64,000 nt of DNA from Ridgeia piscesae (Eukaryota > Annelida > Polychaeta > Sabellida > Siboglinidae), in the NCBI GenBank assembly GCA_025642075.2, contig JAODUO010000113.1:432501-496500 (forward strand). The letters are read 5' to 3'. Shown in pieces: positions 1-11,545 of this stretch. The notes under the pieces were generated by a model. That model ran no database searches. It saw nothing but the letters and a program-made list of their open reading frames with translations, and was not told the DNA's origin. The translations under genes and the position numbers were made by a program. Within the stretch, counting starts at the first letter, position 1. Each line of letters starts with the position of its first letter.

Positions 1-122
1 ATTCACATTTCCCTGGTTTCCCTATACAATAATGTCACTAAAATAAACCTACTACAATACAATTCACATTTCCCTGGTTTCCCCTATACAATAATGTCAC
101 TAAAATAAACCTACTACAATAC
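1..122. repeat. Two-copy tandem duplication, 61-bp period
   Basis: Bases 1-61 and 62-122 are nearly identical; they differ by one C in a run within the TTTCCCCTAT segment. The array may continue to the left of the window. No coding potential is seen. It directly abuts the retroelement-like segment at 118-288. Confidence 0.9.
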
Positions 123-288
123 ACCATTCACCTCGTCCCATATCCCGCAAGGATCATTGGGGCACGTACCATTGAGGGTCTCTTTAACCAGTTCTCTCCA
201 CATTTCCCTGTTCTCTATGTCCCCCTGGGAATCCCCGAACATGACCCTGTCCACACTTTGATATTGTCTTCCCTCCACGGTACGTTAA
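118..288 (-). pseudogene. Probable 3' end of a retroelement reverse-transcriptase ORF (fragment)
   Basis: Read on the minus strand, this stretch gives about 55 open codons ending in a stop next to the tandem duplication. Motifs are VDRVMFGDSQ, then NREMWRELVKETLNG, then CPNDPCGIWDE. A short 'DR..F.DS..D..NR..WR.LV' pattern is common at the C-terminus of invertebrate non-LTR retrotransposon polyproteins, which is why I call it a LINE tail. It is too short to classify and no RT catalytic motif is present. It could instead be a host exon, though no clear acceptor was identified. Confidence 0.4.
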
Positions 289-740
289 CTCGTTAATAAA
301 AACGTGCTCTTTTATTTTAATTGCAACGATACTACGGCAACTTCTTCGGCGCCTAATTCCTCGGAAGCAAAACTCAAAAGCGCATCATAACAAAACTCAG
401 TCAATTTCAAAATCGATAATCAAGTTGTCTGTAACGATGAAAATTACTAAATTCTCAGACTGCGTGCAATATATCCGATTGGGCCAGTCGAAATTCGGCA
501 AAAAGGCGATATAGTAGCTCATAATCTAGCTATAAGCGTAACTGCAGTAAAACGTGTGTCATTTTGCTACCATACCAAACATTAAATTTGATCGTTGGAA
601 ACTGACAAACGTGCGTGTGAACGTCGTAAGTTATGGTATTTAAAACCGGACTGTTTTCACCGTTTCTCGGCGAATTTCGCCTTGTTTCAGTCAAACTTAA
701 TTTCGTGGTCTGTTTGCCTTGAATTGTTCCTGATATGTTT

Positions 741-1163
741 CTACATGGTAACGAGCAGTAGCGTAGACATGTTAATTAAATCAGATTTGTTCAGCCGTCG
801 GGTGCCAAACCCGGTAGCGACGCTGAACTGTAACTGCATTCTCAGCCTGACGCCGACTGTACGTGACCGACTGCGTGAGTGAGTCACCGACACTCGGCAG
901 GAATGTCGGTCCGTAACCCCCGCAGACGGAAGACAATTGGCCTCGCCGGACCTCTGACTGGAGTGCACGGCGATTATTTTATCGTCGGAATAAATCAGCC
1001 CGCACGACAGTAGATCTTCCACGAGATACATGTGAACTCTACCGTTATCGTCTAGCCCCTGACCTATATGGAAAGGACATATCGGTTTGAACACTTCGCT
1101 GCGATGAAAACATAATAATGATATTATTAATAATTGTGGCACTACTATAGCGCATATATCCAT
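741..1163 (-). CDS. Uncertain ORF or exon, 140 codons, hydrophobic N-terminus
   Basis: The minus strand is open for 140 codons. Read from its ATG, it starts with a hydrophobic stretch (PQLLIISLLCF) that could be a signal peptide. Alternatively a good 3' splice acceptor (a T-rich tract, then CATCGCAG) lies just inside it near 1102, so the coding part could be an internal exon beginning at EVFKPICPFHIGQG. The body contains several Cys (PICPF, LLSCGL, EANCLP). I recognise no family. It lies downstream, on the same strand, of the signal-peptide exon at 3406-3469. The phases do not match directly (that exon leaves one base, this one needs two), so at least one exon between them would be required if they belong to one gene. 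Confidence 0.25.
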   Translation of the reverse strand: MDICAIVVPQLLIISLLCFHRSEVFKPICPFHIGQGLDDNGRVHMYLVEDLLSCGLIYSDDKIIAVHSSQRSGEANCLPSAGVTDRHSCRVSVTHSRSRSRTVGVRLRMQLQFSVATGFGTRRLNKSDLINMSTLLLVTM

Positions 1164-3405
1164 GACAATTCAAGCTCAGAGGTGCATCAAACAAAATCAT
1201 TTCGCGTAATCAGAAACGGGGAAAATGTTGTTCAATGTGCCGTATTCTGTTTCGCAAAACTGTACCAATAATTACCGATAATAAGAAGTATGTGAATGGG
1301 CGTCTTCATCGGAATATTTGTTCGAGCATCAATCAAACATATGGGGAAATAATGATATTGATTGTCATAAATGTTGAAACATATTCAACACTCACATCGA
1401 GCAGCGTGATTAACACATTTATTTATTTAAAAAGGTGGATAGTTAAGTAAACGTGGTTGTCATACTTAACCAGCTTACTGCGTTTATCTGGATATTCACA
1501 TGTCGTAAATAAGTGTTTATTATATTATTTTATGGAGCATTAATATTTCTTGGCGAAACATTTCCAACTACGTTCTTTTCGTGTGATTTCCCCATACATA
1601 AGAGTATGTGTCTCAAAACAGAACTTTCAAATGCCACAACGGGCACATATCATAGGACGAAAAGCAATTTACCCTCCGCTTCACAGCTACACAAAGGTTT
1701 CACTTGTGAGTAAACGAATTCAATAGACTTAAATTATACAGGTCGCTCGTCATTCTAAATTGGCATGCATTAGTAGAGTGGCAGTCCTTGGTTTCAGCGC
1801 AAAGGACATTTAAAATTTGTGTAGGCCTAGGCAAAAATTACGTAATTATCGACGTGACGTTTCGAACAGAGTAATGATATGTAGTACATTCAGTTCGCAC
1901 ACACTGGCACAATACCACGTGACCTCTGTGTGACACGCAGTCATGGCGTGGTCAGTTACAGACACGGGCCCGCCGACAGAGGTGTATTCAACAGTAGTCT
2001 TATTGATACAGTTTGGCCTATGAGTGTTTAGCTTTATTTCAGTTGCAAAGCAACAGGAAATTATTTCAACAGGTTGTCATCAAGAATTGCACGCTTCAGA
2101 TGGCATGTGGACCAGGAAGCCCAAGGGTTTTACTGCAGATAAAAAATGTAAATTAATATACATAAAATAGGAATGCGTAAGGTCAGAAACTCGCAGTGGC
2201 GTATTGGTGATGGTAGAAACGTATTCTATGCCCATCCGATATGTTGCGGTTCTACGGTGAGTTGCGCCGATATTATAACTGACATTTGGGCCACAGTTTC
2301 CATTCTGTTGAAATTGCTCGTGCTTGGCCTTGATATTAGAACGGCTTATTCAACTGCAACGTTACAATGGATTTGAGTTATTCGTTCATTATTTAATTAA
2401 ATTATAACCCAGGTAATCCATGGATATTCCCATCGCTAGTCGTATCTGTATTGAAACCTTAAAACAAAAAGACTGCTCTCAGAAGGAATTCTGAGTGGAT
2501 GTGACTGTAAGGCAAGTTGGACTGACTTGTTAAGGGACAAGCAAAAGACTGTCACCACTCACTCTTTATATGTAGCAAATGCCACGTTCACCTTAGACAG
2601 ACACCGTTCCGAGCACCATCAAAGCGTGGAGCAAATGCACACAACAGATAGCAAACAATCACTCGCCTCATTTAGAATGCACTTGCACTCAATGCCTAAA
2701 TAAATAAATCTTTTTTATCCACACCCGCGTAACACCATCCACTATTTGCGACCGACCAACCTCGACAATGATAACAAGAAGAATGTCCCTGTGTGTTCCT
2801 TTGGTCCCGATAACATTTCACTGCGTGTAAAGTGTCTTCGACCATTACGAGGTGTTCAATATTATGTTGTACCGAATACCTTCAGGAATATGAAAAACTA
2901 CGATTAGGGTATTACACGAACGGGGTTGGCGAACATCCGGGAGCCGCCCACCTGACTGTGTCTACCTGGATTTAACCAGTGACCGAATTCTCCCACCTGT
3001 CAAGCGTCACACTGTGCCGGCCGGCTGCCGACGCCATGACAGGGTATACAACTTCCGGGTTGACAACACACATCGGAATGTCCGGCATTTGTCACCAAAC
3101 CCTTCATGTTCTGTGCGAGTTTCCGTCGACGTGTATGTTACAACGGGTTAGGAATCTAAAGTAAGATACGACGTTAGTCTTGCTATTGAAATTCCCGGAC
3201 GTTAAACTAGGTCTATGGACACAACAAATGGTGGTTAGGTAACATGTATTGATGTGCCTGTCCCGCCCACTGAAAACATGTTTTAGTAATAGACCTCCAC
3301 CGAGTCTATATTCACCCACCGACATCAGATATGATCGGGTTATCCGCGAACAAACCCAAACACTTCCCATCCGACAGTCGCCACGTTTACACAGCAAACA
3401 CTCAC

Positions 3406-3469
3406 CGGTAACTAAGCACGACAGAATGAGCAATCCGGCGGCTAGCACGGCTAACGGTTCGGACTTCAT
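3406..3469 (-). CDS. First coding exon of a putative secreted or membrane protein (signal peptide)
   Basis: On the minus strand an ATG at 3469 opens 21 codons that read as a textbook signal peptide: M-K-S-E-P, then a hydrophobic core (LAVLAAGLLILSCLV), then T-G. The reading is interrupted at 3406/3405 by a consensus donor (ACCG|GTGAGT), leaving one base of the next codon. The open frame continues upstream to an ATG at 3559, but that extension is Arg-rich and lacks the features of an N-terminus, so the internal ATG is preferred. Downstream exons should lie at lower coordinates; only the weak ORF at 741-1163 is a candidate. The product family cannot be told from a signal peptide alone. Confidence 0.55.
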
Positions 3470-3900
3470 AATCGACAACGCTGTGTGTCCCTCATCTGCC
3501 GGATGGAAGAACCTCCTCTTCCCTTCCCTCATTGACCGCCGTGGGCTGCTCCTTCGCACGGCAGCCCGCCCCGTTAACGCAAGTCGGCCCGTCCCGTCAC
3601 GTTGATGTTGTCCGGGCGTGACACCCTCTCGCCTCCACCTGGAATGCCGTTGTCGCCGTCACCGTCGCCGCTACCTTCACGGCGCTCTAACTTGCTACTG
3701 GGCTCTGACTAACCGGTAGACGCGTTCCCGTACGGTTTCCATAATTGCGGCCCGGCAATGACCCGTGACCGCCGGCCGCGAGGGAGTTACATGTGACCTG
3801 GGCGCTCAGGCGTGACGACTGCAGACTTGGCGCTGTGCGGCCGTGTGTGACTGCCGCCGACGTACTACGGAGCGCCGTAGCGGGCAAAACTGTGACGAAT
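3470..3900 (-). promoter_or_regulatory. GC/CpG-rich putative promoter and 5' UTR of the minus-strand gene
   Basis: Against an AT-rich background, this stretch is GC-rich and dense in CpG (for example GTTGTCGCCGTCACCGTCGC near 3650). It lies immediately 5' of the signal-peptide exon at 3406-3469, as expected for a promoter/5' UTR in an invertebrate genome. No TATA box was assigned and no start site can be fixed from the sequence. Confidence 0.35.
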
Positions 3901-6000
3901 TTAGAACACGATTGCTGGCTGAGAATGCGATTGTTGGTGAACACTTGCCGAGTACTGTTTGCAGCGGTTAGATGTTTAATCGTTGAACAGGTTTTATGTC
4001 CGTAATTGGCTCTCTATAAATTAATTTATTATTGCTATTATCAACGAGAGCGTTGGTTTGAATGATAATATCGACTATCTATAAACGAATGTTTTATAGA
4101 CGAATTCCTATTTCACGCCTCACAAAACAAGGTAATGTAAGTACGCAGGAAATATTTAAGATAATGACAATGATAACTGTATGTACGTATCGCCTTTTCG
4201 GCCTAAACAGCTAAAAATACGCCTTACAAGTCGAATAAAACAAACCATACGGACAAAAAAGTAATCAAAACTATCGTATTTCTAAAAAAACAAGGTGACT
4301 AGTTTTTTGGGTGTAACAAATAAAAAAATGCACGTCGGACTCTCGTGATTGGAAATGTTTGAAGCGGTTGGGGCGACGTTTCGCACAAGTGTTAGGGCCT
4401 CAGCCACATCAACAATATCATACACATTCACCGAGACCTTCTACACTACAATGTCCACACATATATCTTGAACCGTGATGACGTCAAGTTAAGTTCTTAA
4501 GAAGCATCTTTCCCCTAGACACGCACAACGCGTTTTAAGGTGTACTCCCGGTAGACATGCTCATGCTTCTCGATGAAGAGAGCGCCGCAAAAAGACAGTT
4601 ATACTACATTGTATTTGAACCTGTTTTTGGTAAGTAAACCTCAAATTAGACATTGATTATTGGTTTGTTGATTCATTGATATGACGTCTGATATCTTCTT
4701 GCGTTGCGATTGGCTTATTATGCCTAGTCTGATGTTAGCTACCTAGCGGCTATCAAAACAATAAGTCAGTGTCAGTCTGTCCTAGACTGGAATGTCGTCA
4801 TACACGATTGTGTGCATGGATTAGTGTTATCATTATGTCTATGACTATTATACGGAGTCGCCCTGTAATAAGCTACCGTACGTCACATGTTGTTTATGTG
4901 TTGCCAAGAGAAATAATCGACTGACGTACATGTGTGTGCATGTGAGCGTGGGTGATATCATTGTGCTGGACTATTCAATGTGATTTGGGTGGCGTCGATC
5001 ACTTGTTTTGTCATTGTGTATAATTAACGTAACTGCGATATGAGTCAACCAGCTGTCTAAGAAGCTTGTTATGGCAACAGGAACACCAAAGGGATTAACT
5101 GGTATAACATTTTGAAAACAACTTGTGATATCATTTTGCGCAATTTAAGTTGTTTTCCAAGAATTTAGTCGCAAGAAAAGTTACTATTATTACATACGAG
5201 GCAAATTGATAGACTCGTTTGTATTGTAAATAAGCAAATTTAAAATTCACCAATTCTCAGAAGGTACCACTTGAATATTTACGCAACCGGTTCAAGTCGG
5301 GGTTACAGAGAGACTCGTATCGACGACATACACTGGCCCAGTGGAACACTGCATATTACACGATCATTCCTTATAACAGAACTCGATATCAAGTGAGTTG
5401 CTGTTTATACGATAAGAAGTTATTAACAATTTCATGGCTCGTTAAACTTATTATATTGTGTTTGCTAAGCGGATATAATTATGCCCATGTCTCGTTAATA
5501 GAGGTCTACAGGTACGATTTTGAACATACAACTTGACTTGCATTTGATCGGTCTCGTGGTTATTTTCTGGGCTTGTTAGGTCACTAGTCTGCTCTTTAGG
5601 ACTCGGCCACACAGAACCACATCTTACACGACGTACGCACGACATTAACAACATTCGTTACTAAGCGCCAAATCACACGTTAGCCATACGTGTTGACGAG
5701 ATTAATAGGCCTCGTTGGCGCTTGTTGTAAACTCGTGTGACCGACATTCTCACAATTGAAGGTGGCATTAGATAACACGAGTTTAATTTAGGAATGGTAA
5801 TCTTTAGAGACTTGCATAAAGCTGGCACGATTCGGCTAGACTCGCACACAGTGCCAATTACTTCGACTTCGCATGACCGCGATTCAGCGACAGTGCGTAG
5901 AAGGCAGCTTGTTTATGCAACACTAACTATAGGTCTACGTATGTATTGAATCCAGGTTGTTAAGTCAGGCACACGTAGGTGTATGGTGGTAAACGTGTAT
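3901..6000. other. AT-rich spacer without recognised genes
   Basis: Both strands were read and no convincing exon, RNA gene or transposon was recognised. Short ORFs here (e.g. 5451-5654 minus) show no domain or splice support. A CRE-like TGACGTCA-related motif (GATGACGTCAAG, near 4479) is present, but isolated motifs of this length occur by chance. Confidence 0.5.
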
Positions 6001-6017
6001 ATGCACATCAGCCAAAC

Positions 6018-6175
6018 TCACGTACGGATGGACGCATGCATGCACGGACGCACGCTTGCACGCACGCTTGCTCGCTAGCACAGTCTCTCTCTTTCACACA
6101 CACACACCCGTACCCACACCAACACACACGCGCACACACACACACGCACGCACGCACGCACGCACACACACAGAC
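6018..6175. repeat. Microsatellite cluster, (ACGC)n and (CA)n
   Basis: An interrupted run of ACGC/CACA tetranucleotides. The Arg/Thr/His ORFs across it are artefacts of the repeat. Confidence 0.9.
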
Positions 6176-6298
6176 ACACATAACATTAGTGTTGACTTTA
6201 AGATGACATTAAATGACATATCAAACACACAATCAATACTAGCCAGGCTTACACTCCGTGTCTTTCTGTATATGGCGGGGTTTCATATTATTACTTAT

Positions 6299-6301
6299 AC
6301 A

Positions 6302-6353
<52 letters not shown>

Positions 6354-6470
6354 CGACACAACACGCACGCACGCACATACGACACAGCACAGCACAGCAC
6401 AGCACAGCACAGCACAGCACAGCACAGCACAGCACAGCACAGCACAGCACAGCACAGCACAGCACATACA
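6299..6470. repeat. Compound microsatellite (ACGC)n then (AGCAC)n
   Basis: About 13 ACGC units are followed by a short linker and a near-perfect pentanucleotide run (AGCAC) from about 6384 to 6464. All six frames are open across the pentamer, which explains the overlapping ORFs. Confidence 0.95.
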
Positions 6471-7329
6471 CCCTACACACCGCACTAAGCCATTGCCGCG
6501 ATATTTGTGTTCGTATCAATGAAAATAGTTAGTATTAAAGGACCCGAAAAGGATTCTTTCGTGTCCCACACTATAATGAAACGGGATTCTTTGATAACTT
6601 TAAACTTTTTGTAATGTACACAATCCTGTTAACATAATTATTTCTTGTAATTATGCCTTTATTTCATTATAATTATGTTTTATTAATCAATAATAACCAT
6701 GTCACACACAGGTAACATATACTGGCGGGTCAAGCCCAAATTAGAAACTCCGCGTACGCAGAATTGTTTTTGACACGAAAGATTTTCAATATATTATCAG
6801 TGCAATTAATGATTAATAAAACATAATTCTAATTAAATGAAAACATATGGTTACATGAAATATTTACATTAATAAATATAATATGGATGACAAAGACTTT
6901 CATATTCTGACATAATCCCTTTTCATTTTAATTTGGGACACGATTAAATCCCGTCATGTCCCAAAGAAAATCCCTTAAAAGCGGTGGTGAAGTTTGGTGT
7001 GATGAGAATATAATGTAGACGGGGTTTAGTCAACCACTATATGTAGAGAGGGTTTAGTCAGTAAATTAATAATTAATCAATGATTAAGGAAGGGGATGGC
7101 AATTTGTAATGCAATGATTTTGATTAGCCCATCAGATATTTAAGGACGGGGTACATGTGTTCGTGAAAATAGAGGTTGTCGCAGAGGTTGCTTAGCAACA
7201 ACGAAACAAAGCGTCCCGTCGTCTTCCGATGTCCTTATCAAAACTAACAGCTGAAGTTATGGCGGCGGGTCGGCAACAATCTCCCACAACAACGTCCACT
7301 CCCCATCCTCCGATGTCAAGACGCGACAC

Positions 7330-8305
7330 AGAGGTTTAACAAGATTGCCATCTAGAGATTCAACTCTAGATGGCAGGTGGACTAGGAAGCCATTTGGCTT
7401 ATCGAGAGTCCAACCTATCTATCTAAGTATACCCCGCCCGTCTTAGGTATATGTCGATTTTATTTTTAAATATATTAACACTACACTGTACTAGTACCTA
7501 CACAATCAGCTGATAATCTGTTCCATTCGTTTACTGTTCTTTGTGAAAATGAAAATTTTCTAATATCTAGTCTACACTGCTTCTTTGCTAATGTAACTCC
7601 ATGTCCTCTAGTCCTTCTCTCTTCCTTGACTGTGAAACAAATATTTCTGTCAATATTTTCATATCCATTCAATATTTTAAACACCTCAATCTGATCTCCT
7701 CTCAATCTTCTGGTTTCTAGTGTTGTTAAACCACATTCTTTTAGACGCATTTCATAACTAATATTCCTGAGTTTTGGTATCATTTTGGTTGCTCTCCTTT
7801 GTACTCTTTCTAGCATATCAATATCCTTCTTGCGATATGGCCTCCATGCTTGTATACAATATTCTAAGTGAGGCCTAACTATTGTTTTATACAGCGGTAT
7901 TATTAGTTCTTTTTCTTTGTACACTATATTTCGCCTAATTAATCCAAGAATTTGGTTTCCCTTCGCTGCTGCAATTCCACACTGCTCTGATACCTTCATG
8001 TCAGCACTAATAGTTAACCCTAAGTCCTTTTCCTTTAAGGTAGTATTTAGTACAGTATCACCCATTGTATATTGTGCATCTTCATTCCCATGTCCTGTGT
8101 GAAGGCACTTACACTTTCCAAAATTAAACAGAATTTGCCACTTCTCAGACCATTCTATCAACTTATTAAGATCATCTTGTAAATGCTGTCTATCTGCATC
8201 ACTTTTAATTTTCCTAAACACTTTTGTGTCGTCCGCAAACTTCAAAACCTTGCTTGTTATGTCATCATCCAAATCATTGATATATATTAAGAATAATGGT
8301 GTACT
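7330..8305 (-). mobile_element. CR1/jockey-like LINE, 5'-truncated, with 3' hairpin
   Basis: On the minus strand, about 265 codons encode the C-terminal half of a non-LTR reverse transcriptase. The frame enters with PLFLIYINDLDDD just upstream of the first ATG. The catalytic FADDTK motif (variant of YADD) follows, then WSEKWQILFNFGKCK, HLEYCIQAW, LERVQRRATKMIP and the RRLRGDQIEVFKILNG thumb/C-terminal motifs. The ORF ends early (stop at 7481) compared with the related copy at 30848-31072, so it is damaged. 3' of the ORF a perfect 12-bp stem (7346-7357 with 7364-7375, six-base loop) lies next to the terminus. The 5' break near 8305 is the usual LINE truncation. This copy cannot be autonomous. 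Confidence 0.85.
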
Positions 8306-8482
8306 GAGGTGTACTGATACGCTGAATCAAACAGCTGAGTGGTGCTGTAGCGTCGTTCAATCCCTCTAATACTAATTTTACTGTATATGTTTTGGTCCTT
8401 AAGTATGGCCGACCCGTCCGCACGAGGAGATGCCACAGGCAAGTAATGTGTGGACGTTACGAACAGCAGCAGCATGATTTGG

Positions 8483-8770
8483 GATAGCCTCGGTTACCCA
8501 GGCTCCGTGACAAATTAAAATTTATAAGGATACGTTTTTATCAAATAATGCTATTCAAAATTAAACTTATATCAACACAAAATAAATAGAAATACAAATT
8601 TGCAGTTGTTTATAAAATAGAAATTGCGGCAGGTGTCCGTGAGCTGGCAGCATCGTATAGATCACGCGGATAAAATGGTATTCAAAAGCCGGGAGACTCA
8701 CCAGATTGTCTTCTCGGCGTAGTTCCGCAGCCAACCAACAGTCGGTTAAGCGAGACTAGATTTGGGTTGG
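8483..8770 (-). repeat. Dispersed non-autonomous repeat, copy 1
   Basis: The reverse complement of this stretch matches 34565-34945 over most of its length. Shared blocks, in order, are CTTAACCGACTGT, GGCTGCGGAACTA, GCCGAGAAGACA, CCGGCTTTTGAATA, TTTTATAAACAACTG and GAGCCTGGGTAACCGAGGCTA. The copies are clearly diverged with indels in the AT-rich middle. No ORF is present, so this is a SINE or MITE-type family; terminal repeats and target duplications were not resolved by eye. Confidence 0.7.
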
Positions 8771-8950
8771 ATAGGGAAGAGGAGGCAAATAACTGCATGT
8801 GGACGTTCTTACCATTTACGACAACTGTCAAAAGTGTCCACCAACGTTGACTCTGTAGACTGTAGGAACCTAGCTTGTTAATTATTTTTTAAATCAAAAT
8901 TATGTGACGTACACACTGCAATGTTTCATACTAAACTGCGTTTGATAGTT

Positions 8951-9390
8951 CAGATAAACGGATGCACAAGAAAAGCCGCTGTCATTATGGCCAGGCTGTC
9001 TAAAAGAGTTTGGGAAACCAAAATGTTCACAAAGGACACCAATATGAGATCACCGTAGCCCGGTGTCGTGAACACCCTCCTCTACGGCTTCGTGCCGTGG
9101 ACCCCCTACATCTTCTGCATCACCTGACAGGACCGTGTCCCATACGGAGACTTACTCAACCGTGCTAGGATCCCAAGCTGTACCCACTGGCCAGCCACAG
9201 CGGCTGGCCGAGCCATGTATGGCGCACGGAGGATGCCGCCCTCCGAACGACACTCTCTATGGACAACTCCTCAATGGCGCGAGGCCAATGGGACGCCCAG
9301 TTCTTAGATTCAAGAACGGCTGAGTACGACCTGTGAACCTGAACAACTTCGATGACTGGGCGGCAGCCGGCAGGGATCGAACATCGCATT
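8951..9390 (+). mobile_element. Second LINE family, decayed 3' end of the RT ORF
   Basis: Split over frames, the plus strand gives successive motifs of the C-terminal region of a non-LTR retrotransposon: RKAAVIMARLSKRVWETKM, then NTLLYGFVPWTPY, then QDRVPYGDLLNRARIPS, then LYGQLLNGARPMGRPVLRFKNG, ending near DDWAAAGRDR. This order is typical of the tail of LINE ORF2 in marine invertebrates and fish. In-frame stops and at least two frame changes show a dead copy. It differs from the CR1-like element at 7330-8305. Confidence 0.75.
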
Positions 9391-9849
9391 GTTTTGGGTC
9401 ACAGGTAAGCCTATCGAACGAACTCATTGAAAGAGACTCCAGCGTGCGGCCGAGTAATTGTTAAATGTCCCCACCATCGTCTTCCTCCTTCGTCTGCGCA
9501 GGTTTTGTAAATACCAAATCAGACTGCGCAGCAGAGGTGCCAAGCTTCCAGAAACCGACAACGCGACGTATCAGCATCGTCTCGCGATACTGCGTTCTAC
9601 CTACTAAAATACATTTGTGAAAGAAAGGACATTGGTTTACGTTGATGTGCAAGAGTTCGCCAAAAAGAGAACGTGGACATTGGTTGATGCAGCGACTCTC
9701 AAAAGATGCAATTTCGGTGAAGTGCAGAAATGGCGCCGTGCGAGAGACGGTGGCGCCACATAACGGAGTCTAAATAAATCGAACTTTTCTACGGAAATAT
9801 GAAACGTTATGATTTTATTATAAATTCCGAATTGAACTTGGCTGAACTA

Positions 9850-9960
9850 CATTGATTTTATTCTTGAGTAAACGTATAAGTAACTCGCCTCAAAACTACT
9901 TAAGTAAAAATACATTGAAAAAACTTAGTAAACTTATAAGTAACTTTCAAAAGTACTGTA
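9850..9960. repeat. Possible MITE remnant rich in AAGTA/ACTTA motifs
   Basis: The stretch is built of repeated TTGAGTAAAC, CTTAAGTAAA, TTATAAGTAAC and AAGTACT motifs, a composition often seen in hAT-type MITEs. Boundaries and terminal inverted repeats were not identified, so the classification is tentative. Confidence 0.3.
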
Positions 9961-9989
9961 CTTGAAATAAAGGTAGAGTTCAACGTTTT

Positions 9990-10858
9990 ACGTGAATGCC
10001 TCGGGAATTGGGTTGACGGTCCACGTAAAGGTCTCGTCGATGGGATGGATGTACCACGTACAGGTCTCGTGGATGGGATGGATGTACCACGTAAAGGTCT
10101 CGTCGATGGGGTGGATGTACCACGTAAAGGTCTCGTCGATGGGGTGGATGGACCATGTGAAGGTCTCGTCGATGGGGTGGGTGGACCACGTGAAGGTCTC
10201 GTCGATGGCGTGGGTGGACCACGTGAAAGTCTCGTCGATGGGGTGGGTGGACCACGTGAAGGTCTCGTCGATGGGGTGGGTGGACCACGTGAAGGTCTCG
10301 TCGATGGGGTGGATGGACCACGTGAAGGTCTCGTCGATGGGGTGGGTGGACCACGTGAAGGTCTCGTCGATGGGGTGGGTGGACCACGTGAAGGTCTCGT
10401 CGATGGGGTGGGTGGACCACGTGAAGGTCTCGTCGATGGGGTGGGTGGACCACGTGAAGGTCTCGTCGATGGGGTGGATGGACCACGTGAAGGTCTCGTC
10501 GATGGGGTGGGTGGACCATGTGAAGGTCTCGTGAATGGGGTGGATGGACCATGTGAAGGTCTCGTCGATGGGATTGATGGACCATGTGAAGTTCTCGTCG
10601 ATGGGGTGGATGGACCATGTGAAGGTCTCAGCGATGGGGTGGATGGACCACGGGAAGGTCTCGTGAATGGGGGCGGATGGACCATATGAAGATCTCGTCG
10701 ATGGGCTGGATGGACCAAGTAAAGGTCTTATCGATGGCATGGATGGACCATGTGGAGGTCTCGTTAATGGGATGGATGGACCATATGAAAACATCGTCGA
10801 TGGGGTGAATGGACCATGTGAAGGTCTCGTCGATGAGGTGAAAAGACCACAACGATGA
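9990..10858. repeat. Minisatellite, 33-bp unit, about 26 copies
   Basis: The unit reads GAAGGTCTCGTCGATGGGG followed by TGGGTGGACCACGT. Because 33 is a multiple of three and the unit has few stops, long ORFs appear in several frames on both strands (up to 297 codons on the minus strand, 11-residue period). Central units carry the palindrome CACGTG; outer units are more degenerate (CATGTG, CATATG), as expected when unequal exchange homogenises the middle. No coding role is supported. Confidence 0.95.
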
Positions 10859-11545
10859 GCCCCCAACATGTGTGGGATCAAGAGAGAAACCGTTGAATAT
10901 TACATATATTCTAGTTCATTTTATTTTAAACATGAGACATTTATTAGCGCGTGAAAATACAGAATATGAACAACATAGTGCATTCTTGAACAGAATTATG
11001 AAGCTTCGCGTAAGTATATTTTGTGGTTCGTGAAAAAATGTCTATTACTGTCATCCGCACCGCGCCCCGTAGGTTCATACAGCGTCCCCTAGCGGTGGTA
11101 ACATGTGGCGTTTCGTCAATACTGTAATTGTTATGTCCTCTCACAAAACAGCACCATCAGACATTTCTGCTGAATTCATATTTGTCCCTGCAGTTCTACA
11201 ATAACCTCCAGCCAGTGGACAGTCCGGGGCGTAAACATTGTCCGGGTTACAATCGAGCTCTGGTCTACACACTGGCGATTGTAGTACTGTAAGTTAACCT
11301 AATACTGATACTTGTGTGTTGTTTCGCGAGGCATAATTAGTTCAAATGTGTTACCAAACGTAATGCTTTCCCTCCGCCCACACAACAAATAAACCAGATG
11401 ATATGATGACTTAATACTATTAACGGTTTATTTTACACAATCGACATTTCGGGATGTCTGTAATGTACATTGTGAACACCGTGCGGCAACTGCTAATTTC
11501 AGTTTGGTGAACGGAGTCGACTTGGAACGACATTGCTTTGTTTAG

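Noticed and set aside
9900..10881. Long ORFs (up to 297 codons, both strands) encoding 11-residue repeats
   Set aside because: All derive from the 33-bp minisatellite, which is stop-poor in most frames; no start context, splice site or domain.
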